The notes beneath the pieces were generated by a model. The model saw only the letters and a program-made list of their open reading frames with translations, searched no databases and was not told where the DNA came from. The position numbers and the translations under genes were made by a program. Positions 1 to 10,121 of a DNA stretch of 24,374 nt are shown here, piece by piece. Origin of the DNA: Hypsibius dujardini (taxonomy: Eukaryota; Tardigrada; Eutardigrada; Parachela; Hypsibiidae); NCBI GenBank assembly GCA_001579985.1, contig LRSR01000805.1, forward strand, positions 1 to 24,374, read 5' to 3'. How positions within the stretch are numbered: position 1 is the first letter of the stretch; every line of letters starts with the position of its first letter.

Positions 1-729
1 AATATTGGTAATAATAATACAGTAGTATCCCACTGTAGGGCAGACATACTGGATTCTGAAAACAATGTATTTTAAATAGGATTTTTTCTCTCCAAATTTG
101 CTGATTGTCTTTTAAATACACCAATAACACCCTTCGGCATTTATTGGTTTAATTTTCTGAATATATAGAACAATTTGGGACATTTTTTCTGATTGTCGTT
201 AAATAAACGACTTTCAGCATGAAATGATTAAATTTTTTAAAAGTATGAAATACGGTATTTGATGAACCTTTTCGAATAGAATTCCAGACAAGTCCACGTC
301 TTGTTTTTTCAAAATAATTATCTATATTTACAATAGTATCTGAGTGACGTGAATAATTATATATGAAATTTATATATATATATATGGATATTAGTTATAT
401 TTTTTAGTATACCGGAACGTGTTAAAGCAAACATGAAATCACATCTGCATGTGGTCACACCGTGCATAATGTGGCTTTTCAATTTTCGCCATGAGCAAAT
501 TCTTGCTCAGCGTTTTTTTTCGCATCGTTTCGAGAGTAAACAAACTACTTGCCCCTCCCAAGGCAAGCCGTGCAATCCACTGCAGCGCAGTGAGGCAACG
601 GATGGGTGTGGTCATTGGGTCTGTATGTACATGCACTGTACTAGTGCAACTGTAACACGCGGACCGGATTCCGTCTTCCTACGTCAAGGGTACTTATGTC
701 TTATCTGTTTTTGTCTGTCTCGACAACAG
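1..729. other. AT-rich upstream intron or flank of tetraspanin 1, no exon recognised
   Basis: The next downstream exon (730) opens after a consensus acceptor, so this stretch is most likely intron 2 of the first tetraspanin. The two complete sister genes have a short first exon and a TM1 exon before this point; I looked for an equivalent TM1 exon here and found none. The first 430 bases are AT-rich with a short TA run near 370-384. Bases 430-715 are more balanced but show no recognisable protein. An open frame runs into the exon from 433, but its upstream part resembles nothing I know. Confidence 0.5.
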
Positions 730-965
730 GTCGACACAGGAAGTTACTATGACTTCCTCGGAAAAGTCGACGGATCCGGAGAAAGCACCAAGGTGGTGGC
801 CAATATTCTCTCGGACAACATCTCCTACATCCATGCAGTAGCGTACGTGTTGATCGGTGTCGGGGCTTTCGTATTCCTGGTCGGCTTTCTCGGTTGCTGT
901 GGCGCCATCAAACAAGCAAGACCTCTCCTAGTTGCTGTAAGCATATTGATCACAACCAAGACAGG

Positions 966-1031
<66 letters not shown>

Positions 1032-2288
1032 GGCAGGCAGGCAGACAGACAGACAGACAAACAGACAAACCGACAGACAAACAGACAGACAGACAAAACA
1101 GCAGGTTTGAAGTTCAACGACCAAGCCTAACCTGTTCACGTATTCTGTTCAGTATGCTATCTGCTTGATCGTAATTATGGGCATCGAAATGGGAGTCGGA
1201 ATCGCCGTGGGTGTGAACAAAGACAAGGCCTTGAAAACGATTGAGGATGAACTAACGAAATGGACTGCTTTTTACGACTACCGCGAAACCTCAGTCAATA
1301 ATGGCCTCCTCGTATCCGGCAGATTAGTGAATGCCACCGGCGATGCTAGTATGACGAACGGCTGGAATGCGATGCAAGTTTATGTAAGCTGACTGTCTGT
1401 AAGGCATTTCCTCAAGTGACCTCCTCGCTGACACGATTAAACTTTTTTGCTTTAAACTTTTGAACTTCGGAGTAATAAACTAAGAAGGAAGCTCTCCTTG
1501 CACGGAACAATAACCACCGCGCTTTCTCACGATGGTCCTATTTTTGAGTTCAGTTGGGCTGCTGCGGTGTCAGAGACTACACCGACTTCAAGAACTCGCC
1601 CTACGCACGCAACGGCGGCCAAAGCCATGCTCCAGCATTCTGCTGCAAGATGTCCGACAAACCCACTCTCAAGCTCCAGGATCCTGCTTGTGGCCTGCCG
1701 GGAGCCGACCGTAATCTCGGCAATTCCAACTTTAAGACGGTACGAACTGAATGCCGGTACCCTTGTGCTAGTTTATGGCAAGATTGAAACTAAACTGAAA
1801 TAACCGAATTATGGTCAACTAAAAGACTTTGCACTAAACAACTGAACAGAAAAACTGCAAACGAAATCTCCTAAAATTGAACTGAAAACATTCAACTAAA
1901 CTGATAAAATTAAAATTAGACGCAAACTACAGTAAGCTGAAAGACTAAAAAAAGACTAAGACGTTCAGTTCCTCATTTTCTAATTTTCTATTTGTTAATT
2001 TCTGCCACAAAATTAACAAACGTTTTTCGTGATAGGGATGCTTGTCTAAAGTTACAAGCTTCGTGGAGGACAACGCGCCGGCCGTGATTGGAGTCGCTGT
2101 CGGAATCGGTTTGATCGAGGTTTGTGCAGCAAATACTATTTAATTTAGTTACAGTGCAGTATTTTGTGTGCGCCGTATTTAAATGCCGTTTAACTTTTAT
2201 TTTTGTCCTCTCTCTGCAGCTTATTGGAGTAATCTTCGCCTTCTGCCTATGCTGTGCCATTGGAGACAAGGGGAAGCGATACAATTAA
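730..2288 (+). CDS. Tetraspanin 1 of the tandem array (5' part outside window)
   Basis: Five exons are visible: 730-936, 1153-1383, 1554-1739, 2036-2119 and 2220-2288. All junctions are phase 0 with GT and AG ends, and they give 258 residues plus a TAA stop. The first visible exon holds the end of the small extracellular loop and TM2 (VLIGVGAFVFLVGFLGCCGA). TM3 follows (YAICLIVIMGIEMGVG). The large extracellular loop has the diagnostic CCG motif at the start of the third exon, a second CC pair (FCCK), and single cysteines in DPAC and GCLS, six in all, as expected for disulfide-bonded tetraspanin loops. TM4 spans the last two exons, followed by a short tail KGKRYN. An NAT glycosylation sequon lies in the loop. 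Tetraspanins are four-pass membrane proteins that organise partner proteins in membrane microdomains. TM1 and the start codon lie upstream. This copy is the most diverged of the three. Confidence 0.88.
959..1096 (+). repeat. (CAGA)n microsatellite in a tetraspanin 1 intron
   Basis: About 34 units of CAGA on the plus strand, interrupted by a few CAAA, CAGG and CCGA variants. It fills most of the intron 937-1152 and begins about 20 bases after the donor. Open frames through it (DRQT repeats) are artefacts of the four-base unit. Confidence 0.95.
1740..2035 (+). other. Intron with degenerate AACTGAA/AACTAAA low-complexity tract
   Basis: The intron between the third and fourth visible exons of tetraspanin 1. 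Bases about 1785-1955 are dominated by short variants of AACTGAA and AACTAAA. A similar tract lies in intron 1 of tetraspanin 2 (about 4130-4235). No coding sequence is seen. Confidence 0.6.
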
Positions 2289-2572
2289 TAGATACTACAT
2301 ATCTGCTCCCGTCCAAATTATGGATGCTTTTTTCTGCCAAAACTTTCAATTACGTCCTAAACATTTTCGGACGCAGACCACACCCAAGTGCTGCCTGTCA
2401 CAGGGGATCATTTGCAATTTTTCTATCCAAAATTATTTGTTTCCAAAAGCCAATATGTCATTGGTTTTGCTATACTGTAATATGAAAATGTTTTTATCCA
2501 ATTGTTTTGGGAAATTCTGCCTTGTGAGTTATGACTCTGATGAAGAGTGCTGTTGAAACGATTCTGCTGCTG

Positions 2573-2573
2573 C

Positions 2574-2628
<55 letters not shown>
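2573..2628 (+). repeat. (CTGT)n microsatellite
   Basis: Fourteen uninterrupted CTGT units 3' of tetraspanin 1. This is the purest array in the window, preceded by a short CTG run, and is probably in the 3' untranslated region or just beyond it. Confidence 0.95.
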
Positions 2629-3075
2629 AATCAATGCAACCGATGTGACTCGAGGGGTACTTTTGATATGAAAACAGCGTGCTTCACATCAATCGCATGT
2701 CCATATGATGCTATAATAACCTAGATGGCGTTCCATTTGTTAGCAAGTACTAGTACCGGGGTTTGCTATTCGTATGGACGTGATCGAGGCTACATATATG
2801 TATAACATTAACTTGTTAACATTTAAAAACCGTGTATTTATCAGAAGCAACTAGTTATGTTTATACATTTTTATATTTATTATTATTATTTTTATTATTT
2901 ATGTATACTATTCATGTTTGCATTATTTATATTTGCATTATTTATATTATTCATGTATATAAATTATTTATATGTAACTACGTTTATATTATTATATATT
3001 ATTATATATATTATTATTATACACTGTAGTCCCTCCTATAATCACCCGTTCATCGTTGTCATCCCCTTTTCCTAA

Positions 3076-3081
3076 AATAAA
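3076..3081 (+). terminator. Candidate polyadenylation signal AATAAA
   Basis: AATAAA about 790 bases after the tetraspanin 1 stop codon, within an A-rich context (AAAATAAAATAAAA). It is the first canonical hexamer I noticed after that gene. The composition of the area makes a chance match easy. Confidence 0.3.
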
Positions 3082-3333
3082 ATAAAATTTAAAAATCAAG
3101 TCTCGATCAAGCATGATTGAAGTCTCAATTTCTTAAGGATGCTATTAAAACCGATTTCAACAGAGATTCTTCTGTATTGAAATATATTTGTTTCTCTGAA
3201 CGATCAGATGTAATTGAAGGAAAACTAAAATCGATCTTTGAAACCGTCAAATGTTAACGATGCAAATATCACATTCGGAATTCAAAACATGAGAGACTAT
3301 TTCAGTAATCAGTATTTATTATACTTATTTTAA

Positions 3334-3475
3334 ATAAAAAATTATATTTTTATTAAATGTATTATAAAAATCTTATTTTTATTAAATGTATTATAAAAAT
3401 CTTATTTTTATTAAATATATTATAAAAATCATATTTTTTTAAAATATATTATAAAAATTAAAAAAATTATATACT
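3334..3475. repeat. AT-rich minisatellite, 29-bp period
   Basis: The word TTATAAAAAT recurs at 3362, 3391, 3420 and 3449, giving a 29-bp period, with TATTAAATGTA between copies. Four clear copies decay at both ends into AT-rich sequence. Confidence 0.85.
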
Positions 3476-4070
3476 TTTTATGTATATCATAAAAATTGTA
3501 TTTTATCATATATATTATATTTATGCTAGATTATTTGCGTTTGAATATATGTAAAAATAAATTTTCCTTTCCCGCAATCTAAAACCGCGAAGAAGAAGGG
3601 TACCACCCCGCGGTATTTCGCACAATTTGGACAGTCGACGGCCTGGGCCAGGGTTCTGCGCATCACAGTGAGAAGAAGGCCGCCTCAAGATTCAGACAAC
3701 ACGCACTGTCCCTTCCGGCATTTCTTCCGTTAATAAAGTTGCTTAAAACTAAACCAAAAAAACCGCGCCGACCGACTGAAAAAGAATTCTCGCCCTTGCA
3801 GATGATCGCAAAATACGCAGCTGCTTTTCTTCGCAACACATGAAAACAAATTCTTCACCGAACACCAATTCTTATCACTGTACACCGATGCGAACCACAT
3901 TTTTTCGTGAGCGCATTTTGTGGTTCAGGCTTAATATCGATAATAAAATACACAATTCTTTCGCATGACGAAAAACGTCGGAAAATGTGATCGTCAAATT
4001 GGTAGTCGGCTTTTTTGGTCCAGCTCTCTGCTGCGCAACTGAGCATTAAATATCCTGAACGGACTTGGCG

Positions 4071-6359
4071 ATGGAGATTGGAGGACCCCGTTGTGCCAAG
4101 TAAGGAAGCAGAGATGGCAAAATTACTGTAACTGAATTTCAAAAAACCAAACTAAAACTGAATTTTAAATTTCAGCAATTATTTTTTTAGTTTCAGTTTT
4201 TTAGCTTTGAGAGAAAAAATACACTAAACTAATAGTTTGGGTCTCTAACAATTTATTTGAGAAGAATAAAAAGAGTTGAGTTAATTAACTGATGTAATTC
4301 CCACAAGAGTAATCGATTTCGTTACTACGTACCAAATAATTAAAATGACTGTAACTGATACATTCTTAATATCCAGGTACACCCTGTACATCGTCAATAT
4401 CCTCATCATTGTCCTGGCATTGGTCACTCTGGCTGTGGGCATTTGGATGAGTGTATGTAGGCCCGTATTTTATTTCCTCGATAGATAGCGACAGAGCACG
4501 AGCTGTGGGAAGTTAAATCGGTCCCCCTTACTCTTCAGCGTGTGCCCTATGCCTGTACCTATGCCCTGCCTGTACCTGTGCCCTGCCTGTACCTGTGCCC
4601 TGCCTGTACCTGTGCCCTGCCTGTACCTGTGCCCTGTCTGTCCCTGTGCCCTGTCTGTACCTGTGCCCTGTCTGTACCTGTGCCCTGCCTGTACCTGTGC
4701 CCTGCCTGTACCTGTGCCCTGCCTGTACCTGTGCCCTGCCTGTATCTGTGCCCTGCCTGTACTTCGCATGCCATGACAGTCGTACACACAGCTTTACGTG
4801 AACAACGGGCAACCATTACGTCACGTGACCCTTGCGCTGTCGCTATCTATCGAAGAAATACAGTACATTAACGCGTGTAGTATCTCATCGACACCTTTTT
4901 GCAGACCGATGTGTCCGGAATGGTAACTGCCGTGAATGCCAACATCGATCCCCGAGGGGAATCCATCGCATCGGTGGAGGACATCCTCCAGAACGGTGTG
5001 ACGAAAGTTCAATCCGTCGCGAATGTCTTAACCATATCCGGCGTCTTTGCCCTCCTGATTGGATTCCTAGGGATATGGGCCGCTTACAGGGAGTCCCGAT
5101 TCCTCCTAATAACTGTAAGGAAATTCGAGACCTTCAACATTTACATTACAAGGTTCTCACTCTCAGGTTCAGCGTTCTAGGTGCGGTACAGTGTGCATGC
5201 TAAAAATGTTAATTTGGCTGTTTAACAGTACACGATCGTGTTGATCATAATTGTCCTAATGGAAGTGAGCGCCGGCATTGCCTGGTCAGTGTACAAGCCC
5301 AAACTCCTGACCGGATTCACGAACCAGTTCAATGCCGCGCTGCCGTATTATGATTTTGTCGCCACCGCGGTCGATTCGAACAAACACATCGCCGTGTCGC
5401 CAAGGCAGCTGCAAAGCAACGCAACTGCTTCGTCCACGGTCTTGATCAACGTCATCCAGACATGGGTAACTAAAAATGTTTTGACAGACATACAAACAAA
5501 AACAGATAGATAGATAGACAGACACACAGACACACAGACACACAGACACACAGACACACAGACACACAGACAGACAGACAGACACACAGACACACAGACA
5601 CACAGAGAGCAGACAGACAGACAGACAGAAATATGGACAGATGAACAGACAGGCTGATGGGCAGACAGAGAATCGGCAAGCAGAACAATAGATGGAAAGA
5701 CATGCATTGACCGTGTTCATATCGAGAAACCGCGACCTGTATCTTCTGCGGACAAACAGATCATGTACTCATTCGAATATCACAATAGGTCGGATGTTGT
5801 GGATCCGAGAATGGGTACCAGGATTTTGCTCGTTCTCCGCTTTACTGGAGCAAGTCGCACCATATGGCGCCTGTTTTCTGCTGCAAGCTGACCAACACGC
5901 GACAACTAAGTTTAAAGGATCCCGACTGCGGACACAATCGAACTGCAGATAATTCGTATATGAACGTGGTTAGTACTAGTAATTCACTTTGCATCCTCAG
6001 TCGAAATTGAATTTCTCCGGTCTACCAATATTTGTCAAATTGGGCCGGAAGGCAGGCTTGCTCCACATTACTGTTTCAAAGAAAAGGAAATTGCGCGGTT
6101 TTTTTGTTTAGGGATGCACGGAGAAGGTGACAGCATGGGTGTATCACAATGCGGGAACCATCGCAGGCAGCGCAATCGGGATCGGTATTATCAATGTAAG
6201 TTCGCTCTTCTGATTTGTTTTGTGCTGTCAGTCCAACAGGAAGATAACGGCCAGTGACCGCATCCGATCCCGTTGACGTTTCAGATACTGGGAATCGTGG
6301 CTGCTATTTATGACTATCGCTGCCTGAGTCGGCAATATAAAGAAAGGCTTCTAACGTAG
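4071..6359 (+). CDS. Tetraspanin 2 of the tandem array, complete
   Basis: Seven exons: 4071-4099, 4377-4452, 4905-5114, 5229-5465, 5789-5968, 6112-6195 and 6285-6359. They give about 296 residues ending in TAG. Intron 1 is phase 2 (it splits a Lys codon) and the others are phase 0. The protein starts MEIGGPRCAKYTLYIVN, a typical cytoplasmic tip followed by TM1 (NILIIVLALVTLAVGIWM). TM2 is [14 protein letters not shown] and TM3 is YTIVLIIIVLMEVSAGIAW. The large loop has CCG, FCCK, DPDC and GCTE, six cysteines, with NAT and NRT glycosylation sequons. TM4 (GIGIINILGIVAAIYDY) is split by the last intron. The start is chosen because the aligned exon of tetraspanin 3 begins in the same place. The donor after exon 5 is GTTAGT, less common than GTAAGT. 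Paralogue of the 3' neighbour, with near-identical exon lengths. Confidence 0.92.
4473..4858. mobile_element. MITE-like element with TA target duplication, carrying a minisatellite (family B)
   Basis: Terminal inverted repeats of 22 bp: left TTTCCTCGATAGATAGCGAC (4473-4492, plus AG) and its complement at 4837-4858, with one mismatch. TA dinucleotides flank both ends (4471-4472 and 4859-4860), which fits insertion by a Tc1/mariner-type transposase. The 386-bp element has no transposase frame, so it is non-autonomous. Its interior is mostly a 17-bp minisatellite. It occupies almost all of intron 2 of tetraspanin 2 and ends about 46 bases before the exon 3 acceptor. No second copy was seen in the window. 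Confidence 0.72.
4548..4770 (+). repeat. 17-bp minisatellite inside the intron 2 MITE
   Basis: About thirteen copies of CCCTGCCTGTACCTGTG (17 bp) with C/T variants such as CCCTGTCTGT. Because 17 is not a multiple of three, all frames repeat every 17 residues and stay open on both strands. The long frames (CALPVPVPCLYLCP and AGHRYRQGTGT types) are therefore artefacts. Confidence 0.93.
5487..5660 (+). repeat. Compound CAGA / CACACAGA microsatellite in tetraspanin 2 intron 4
   Basis: Begins about 20 bases after the exon 4 donor. It mixes GATA, the eight-base unit CACACAGA and plain CAGA units, then degenerates. The corresponding intron of tetraspanin 3 carries the same mixture. Confidence 0.92.
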
Positions 6360-7306
6360 TAGCGCGGTTCGCTTTCGACAGCGCGATCCGCTGATCGAGA
6401 TCCAGTTTTGTTAACCTTGTGTGTGTGGCTGTTTTTGCGACTTTTTTGGAGCTGTTTATTCCTGAACCTTTTCTATATGATATGTATTGGCAATGGCCTT
6501 GGACTACGGTGTTTAATTTTGGGACCAAAACTGAAAAACTTACGAAACAGTAAATAATATTTATATGCAGCCAAAACCGCAAACCCGAACAGAAGCAGAT
6601 ACAGAAGAAACACCGAATCAGGCTCAAACACAGACACAGACACAGACACAGACACAGACACAGACACAGACACAGACACAGACACAGACACAGACACAGA
6701 CACAGACACAGACCCAGACACAGACACAGACACAGACACAGAGACGTGGTATTCGGCAAAAAAAACTTTGTACGAGTAACGCGACTGCAATTGTGAGACC
6801 GAAATGAAGGCCGCAATGCCTGTCAGCAATACTGTGTAGACAAGATTCCAAAGCCCGCCCGCAGGATACAAATACCGTTTTTTAACGGTCTTTCTTCTTC
6901 TCGGCAGTTATCGAAAATGACTCCCCCACATACCGGCAAGATCTGCTTGCACCGCGTGAATGCAGCGTAGTAGTGGCGGCCTCGCTGGCTTGCGGCCATT
7001 TTGATCGCTACCACAGCCACAGACATATGTACACTCTAACTACCTTCAAACATAGCCCAGAGTTACGCGAATTTCCCCACGTTTCCCCGTTCTGTTCCAT
7101 CGCACAGACGACGTCGTCTACCATAGGCGCGCTGTTGTGAGTTGTCAAAAAAAACGCACGGAACCATAAACGGTTTTTTACACCGAAAAGGCGCACTCAT
7201 ACTGTATTTTGCCGCCTCGAAAGGAATTTTCGGGCTTGCTCCCATATCAAGCAGCTGTGTATACGTTCCGAAAAACATCGGTCTTTCACCGTTAACCGGC
7301 CAGAAA
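6360..7306. other. Spacer between tetraspanins 2 and 3
   Basis: Holds the 3' end of tetraspanin 2, a hexanucleotide array (6628-6742) and, from about 6800, the likely promoter and leader of tetraspanin 3. A small palindrome ACCGTTTTTTAACGGT lies near 6873-6888. A YY1-like motif (CGGCCATTTTG) is at 6993-7003. No coding sequence is recognised; frames through the array are repeat artefacts. Confidence 0.55.
6628..6742 (+). repeat. (CAGACA)n hexanucleotide microsatellite
   Basis: About nineteen CAGACA units with one CCCAGACA-type variant, located 3' of tetraspanin 2. The unit is one base pattern away from the CAGA arrays that dominate the window. The frames QTQTQT and SVSVSV that run through it are artefacts. 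Confidence 0.95.
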
Positions 7307-8652
7307 ATGGTGATGGAATATGGAGGACCTCGCTGTGCAAAGTAAGACCCATATAGTCCTGACATATATAAGATCCCACTCTCTCCCAGACAGAGAACTT
7401 TCAAGGCACTGTACCGGCAACTGCTCCACCAAATGTTCATTGCATTTGATCATTTTCAATTCGAAATTTGTTTCGTTAAATTAAAATTTATAATTTCAAG
7501 AATTGAAATTATTCGAAGTTATTTTATTTTTTTAAATATTTTTCTCGAATGTCCGCCATAAGATAAACATATGTCATATACTGTATATAGGTACACGTTG
7601 TACTTCGTCAATCTCGTAATCATCGTTCTGGCGTGCGTCACCTTGGGCGTCGGAATATGGATGAGCGTAAGTTTTTTGTAAAAGATTTTGTAAGTTTTTG
7701 TAAGTAATTTTTGTAAAGCTCCTGGGTGAAATTGACGGGCGAAACAACGAAGCCTGCATACGGTATCTCTCTACACTATACTGTCTCGATCATTTGGTGC
7801 TGCTTTTTAGACCCACACCCGTACATTATGACTGCACACACTGTGCTTCCCTGCAGTCATAATATACGGCGGATCTAAAACGCGGCACCAAATGATCGAG
7901 ACAGTACAGTATATGTTCCATAGACTGATGTCTCCAGCATGGCGACCGCCGTCAATCCCGACATCGATCCCTCCGGGATGGGCAGCCTGCAGGCGTCCAC
8001 GACCATTAACAATATTGGCGTCAGCCGCTTCCAGACCGTCGCGAACGTCCTCATCACCTCGGGGGTCTTCGCGCTGCTGATTGGGTTCCTCGGCATCTGG
8101 GCGGCCTATAAGGGTTCCACGACACTCCTGATCACGGTGAGCGAACAACAAGGCACCCCTTGGTGCGAACATACGGGAACACATAGCGGGAACAGGCCAC
8201 ATTTGTTTCCTCCATTCGGCCTTTGTTCATGCCAGTTCAGTGCAACGTATCGTAAATGTGTGTAATTAACCTGTCAATATAGTACGCAGTTCTGATGATC
8301 ATAATTGTGCTGCTGGAACTGGGCGCGGGCATTGCCTGGGCGGTGGATGAGAACAAGATTGTCAGGGAGTACACAACCGACTTCAACGCCGCCCTCCCGT
8401 TCTACGATTTTATCGACACCACGATCAGTTCGGAGAATCAAATTGTAGTCAAGCCACATCAGCGGTACAACAACAACACGGCCACGTCCACGGTCCTGAT
8501 CAACACAATCCAGACCTGGGTGAGCGACGTATGATGGACAGACAGACAAACGGGTGGATAGACCGAAAAACATACAAACAGGCAGGCAGGCAGACAGACA
8601 CACAGACACACAGACACACAGACACACAGACACACAGACAGACGCACGGCAC

Positions 8653-8706
<54 letters not shown>

Positions 8707-9283
8707 TAACCACGTATTATATGTCTGCATAGATCGGTTGCTGCGGGGCCGAAAACGGTTACAAGGACTTCATGGGGTCTCCCTACTGGACCAAATCCCA
8801 CGGTGTTCCCCCAGTCTACTGCTGCAAACTGTCGAACCTTCGCCAGCTAACTCTGGCGGATCCTGCATGCGCACAGCAACGCACACCGGAAAATTCCTAC
8901 ATGAATGTTGTAAGTTTCACGTCGCCTTATTGTACAGTAATGTGCAATACCCATAAAGCGCAATTTAAAATGGGGTTTCACTGTTTTCTGTTAAATACTG
9001 AAAAGCGCGTTTTCCGTCGCATGACTGAAAAACGTAATTAGTTTTGTTTCTTCTTATTCATTCTTAGGGGTGCACGGAGAAAATAACCAGCTGGATCTAC
9101 AACAATTCCGGTACCATTATTGGGGTCGCAGTTGGCATCGGTATCATCGACGTAAGCTCTTGGAACTTACCTTCATCATAGGACATCCGCTGATTATTTG
9201 CATAATTCTTTTTCCAGCTCCTCGGAATAGTGGCGGCTTTCTACCACTACTACTGTCTGACCCAAGGATACAAGGAATTTTAA
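7307..9283 (+). CDS. Tetraspanin 3 of the tandem array, complete
   Basis: Seven exons: 7307-7341, 7591-7666, 7924-8136, 8283-8519, 8733-8909, 9068-9151 and 9218-9283. They give about 295 residues ending in TAA. Intron 1 is phase 2 and the others phase 0, as in tetraspanin 2. ATG at 7307 has a strong context (A at -3, G at +4); an in-frame ATG at 7313 aligns with the start of tetraspanin 2 and is the alternative. The order is [19 protein letters not shown]1 ([17 protein letters not shown]), small loop, TM2 ([14 protein letters not shown]), TM3 ([18 protein letters not shown]), large loop with CCG, YCCK, DPAC and GCTE (six cysteines) and NNT and NNS sequons, then TM4 ([19 protein letters not shown]) and tail GYKEF. 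It is closest to tetraspanin 2 across all exons. Confidence 0.93.
7781..7904. mobile_element. Fold-back MITE-like hairpin with TA target duplication (family A)
   Basis: Two arms of about 55 bp (7781-7836 and 7852-7904) are inverted copies with a few mismatches around a 15-base spacer. The ends read CTGTCTCGATCATTTGGTGC and its complement. TA lies on both sides (7779-7780 and 7905-7906). It sits in intron 2 of tetraspanin 3 and ends about 19 bases before the exon 3 acceptor, so the RNA of the intron would fold into a long stem just upstream of the splice site. It has no coding capacity. Its ends are unrelated to the element in the matching intron of tetraspanin 2. Confidence 0.75.
8533..8706 (+). 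repeat. Compound CAGA / CACACAGA microsatellite in tetraspanin 3 intron 4
   Basis: Begins about 14 bases after the exon 4 donor. CAGG units, then CACACAGA units, then a long pure CAGA run ending about 26 bases before the exon 5 acceptor. Same intron and similar mixture as in tetraspanin 2. Confidence 0.93.
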
Positions 9284-9514
9284 TTAGCATATTTTCATCA
9301 CACATAGCGATCAGCTGCCGCAGCTAGCGTCTGCGTAAGCAAACTGGGGGATGTCTCGTTTGACTCGTTCGTCTATTTTTAGTGTGTTTTTAACGGAAAA
9401 CAATACACTCGGTATATCAAGCGGTATAAGTAAGCTCAAATCGGGAGGAAAAAACAACTGCGTGATATATGTCACACTGTGAGACATGGAACTGCAAGAT
9501 TACGCGGAGTTCCA

Positions 9515-9520
9515 AATAAA
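9515..9520 (+). terminator. Polyadenylation signal AATAAA of tetraspanin 3
   Basis: AATAAA lies 232 bases after the tetraspanin 3 stop, in balanced sequence (TTCCAAATAAACACG) rather than in an AT tract, so a chance match is less likely than for the other candidate. Confidence 0.5.
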
Positions 9521-10121
9521 CACGACAGCTGCAAGGGTATCTCATACTACGATGTACAATATGGTATTATTTATCGTTACTAATTACTAATTACTAGTAA
9601 TCTAATTAGTTATCTGAAATGGGCACAAATATGATTTTTATTTTAAATTAAATTAAATTACAAAAAACTAAATTAAATTATAAAAAATTAAATAAAAATT
9701 AATTATAAAAAATTAAATTTAATTTAAAAAAAATTAAATATAATTATTGAAAATAAAATAAAATAATTTTAAGCTAATTTAAAATCAGATATGGCAGGTC
9801 TCGTGTTAATTTTTAATTAAATTTAAATTACGTAGCTATAGAACCATGTTTTATCATCTGTGATCATTACAATTTACAACTTTTTTATAATTTTGAATCA
9901 ATTTAATTTTAAATCAGACTTTGATCATGTGCTGCTGTTAAATTAAATTATAATATAACATAGTCATTTAAAGAACACTATACATGTACAGTGCGAGCAA
10001 ATGTTTTCCTCATTACGGCTTCCTTCATCTCATATCATGGCGAGCCAAATCTGCGGACAACAATTCAGAATATGAGAACCACCTCTTCTCGAAAGAGAAT
10101 TTTACACCTAAAAGATGCATA

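Larger units (their letters stand above)
2289..4070. other. Spacer between tetraspanins 1 and 2
   Basis: No gene is recognised. The stretch holds a (CTGT)n array (2573-2628), an AT-rich block rich in TTATTA and TTTATA (about 2830-3030), a candidate polyadenylation signal (3076-3081) and an AT-rich 29-bp tandem repeat (3334-3475). From about 3560 to 4070 the base composition becomes balanced; this is the likely promoter and 5' leader of tetraspanin 2, but I see no clear TATA box. Confidence 0.6.

Noticed and set aside
825-1139. Long frames on both strands through the CAGA array (CLSV and DRQT repeats)
   Set aside because: A four-base unit without stops is open in several frames. The frame content follows the repeat and the array lies in an intron. 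The same holds for the frames at 5286-5720, 8459-8956, 12206-12585, 14680-15285, 19012-19322, 21763-22355 and 23116-23554.
4470-4871. Apparent proteins rich in CALPVPVPCLYLCP or AGHRYRQGTGT
   Set aside because: They are translations of the 17-bp minisatellite, open in all frames on both strands, within an intron.
6304-6871. Frames with SVSVSV, LCLCLC or QTQTQT runs
   Set aside because: Translations of the CAGACA array 3' of tetraspanin 2.
6873-6888. Palindrome ACCGTTTTTTAACGGT as a terminator or structured RNA
   Set aside because: The stem is only six bases and the context is a eukaryotic spacer. Chance is sufficient.
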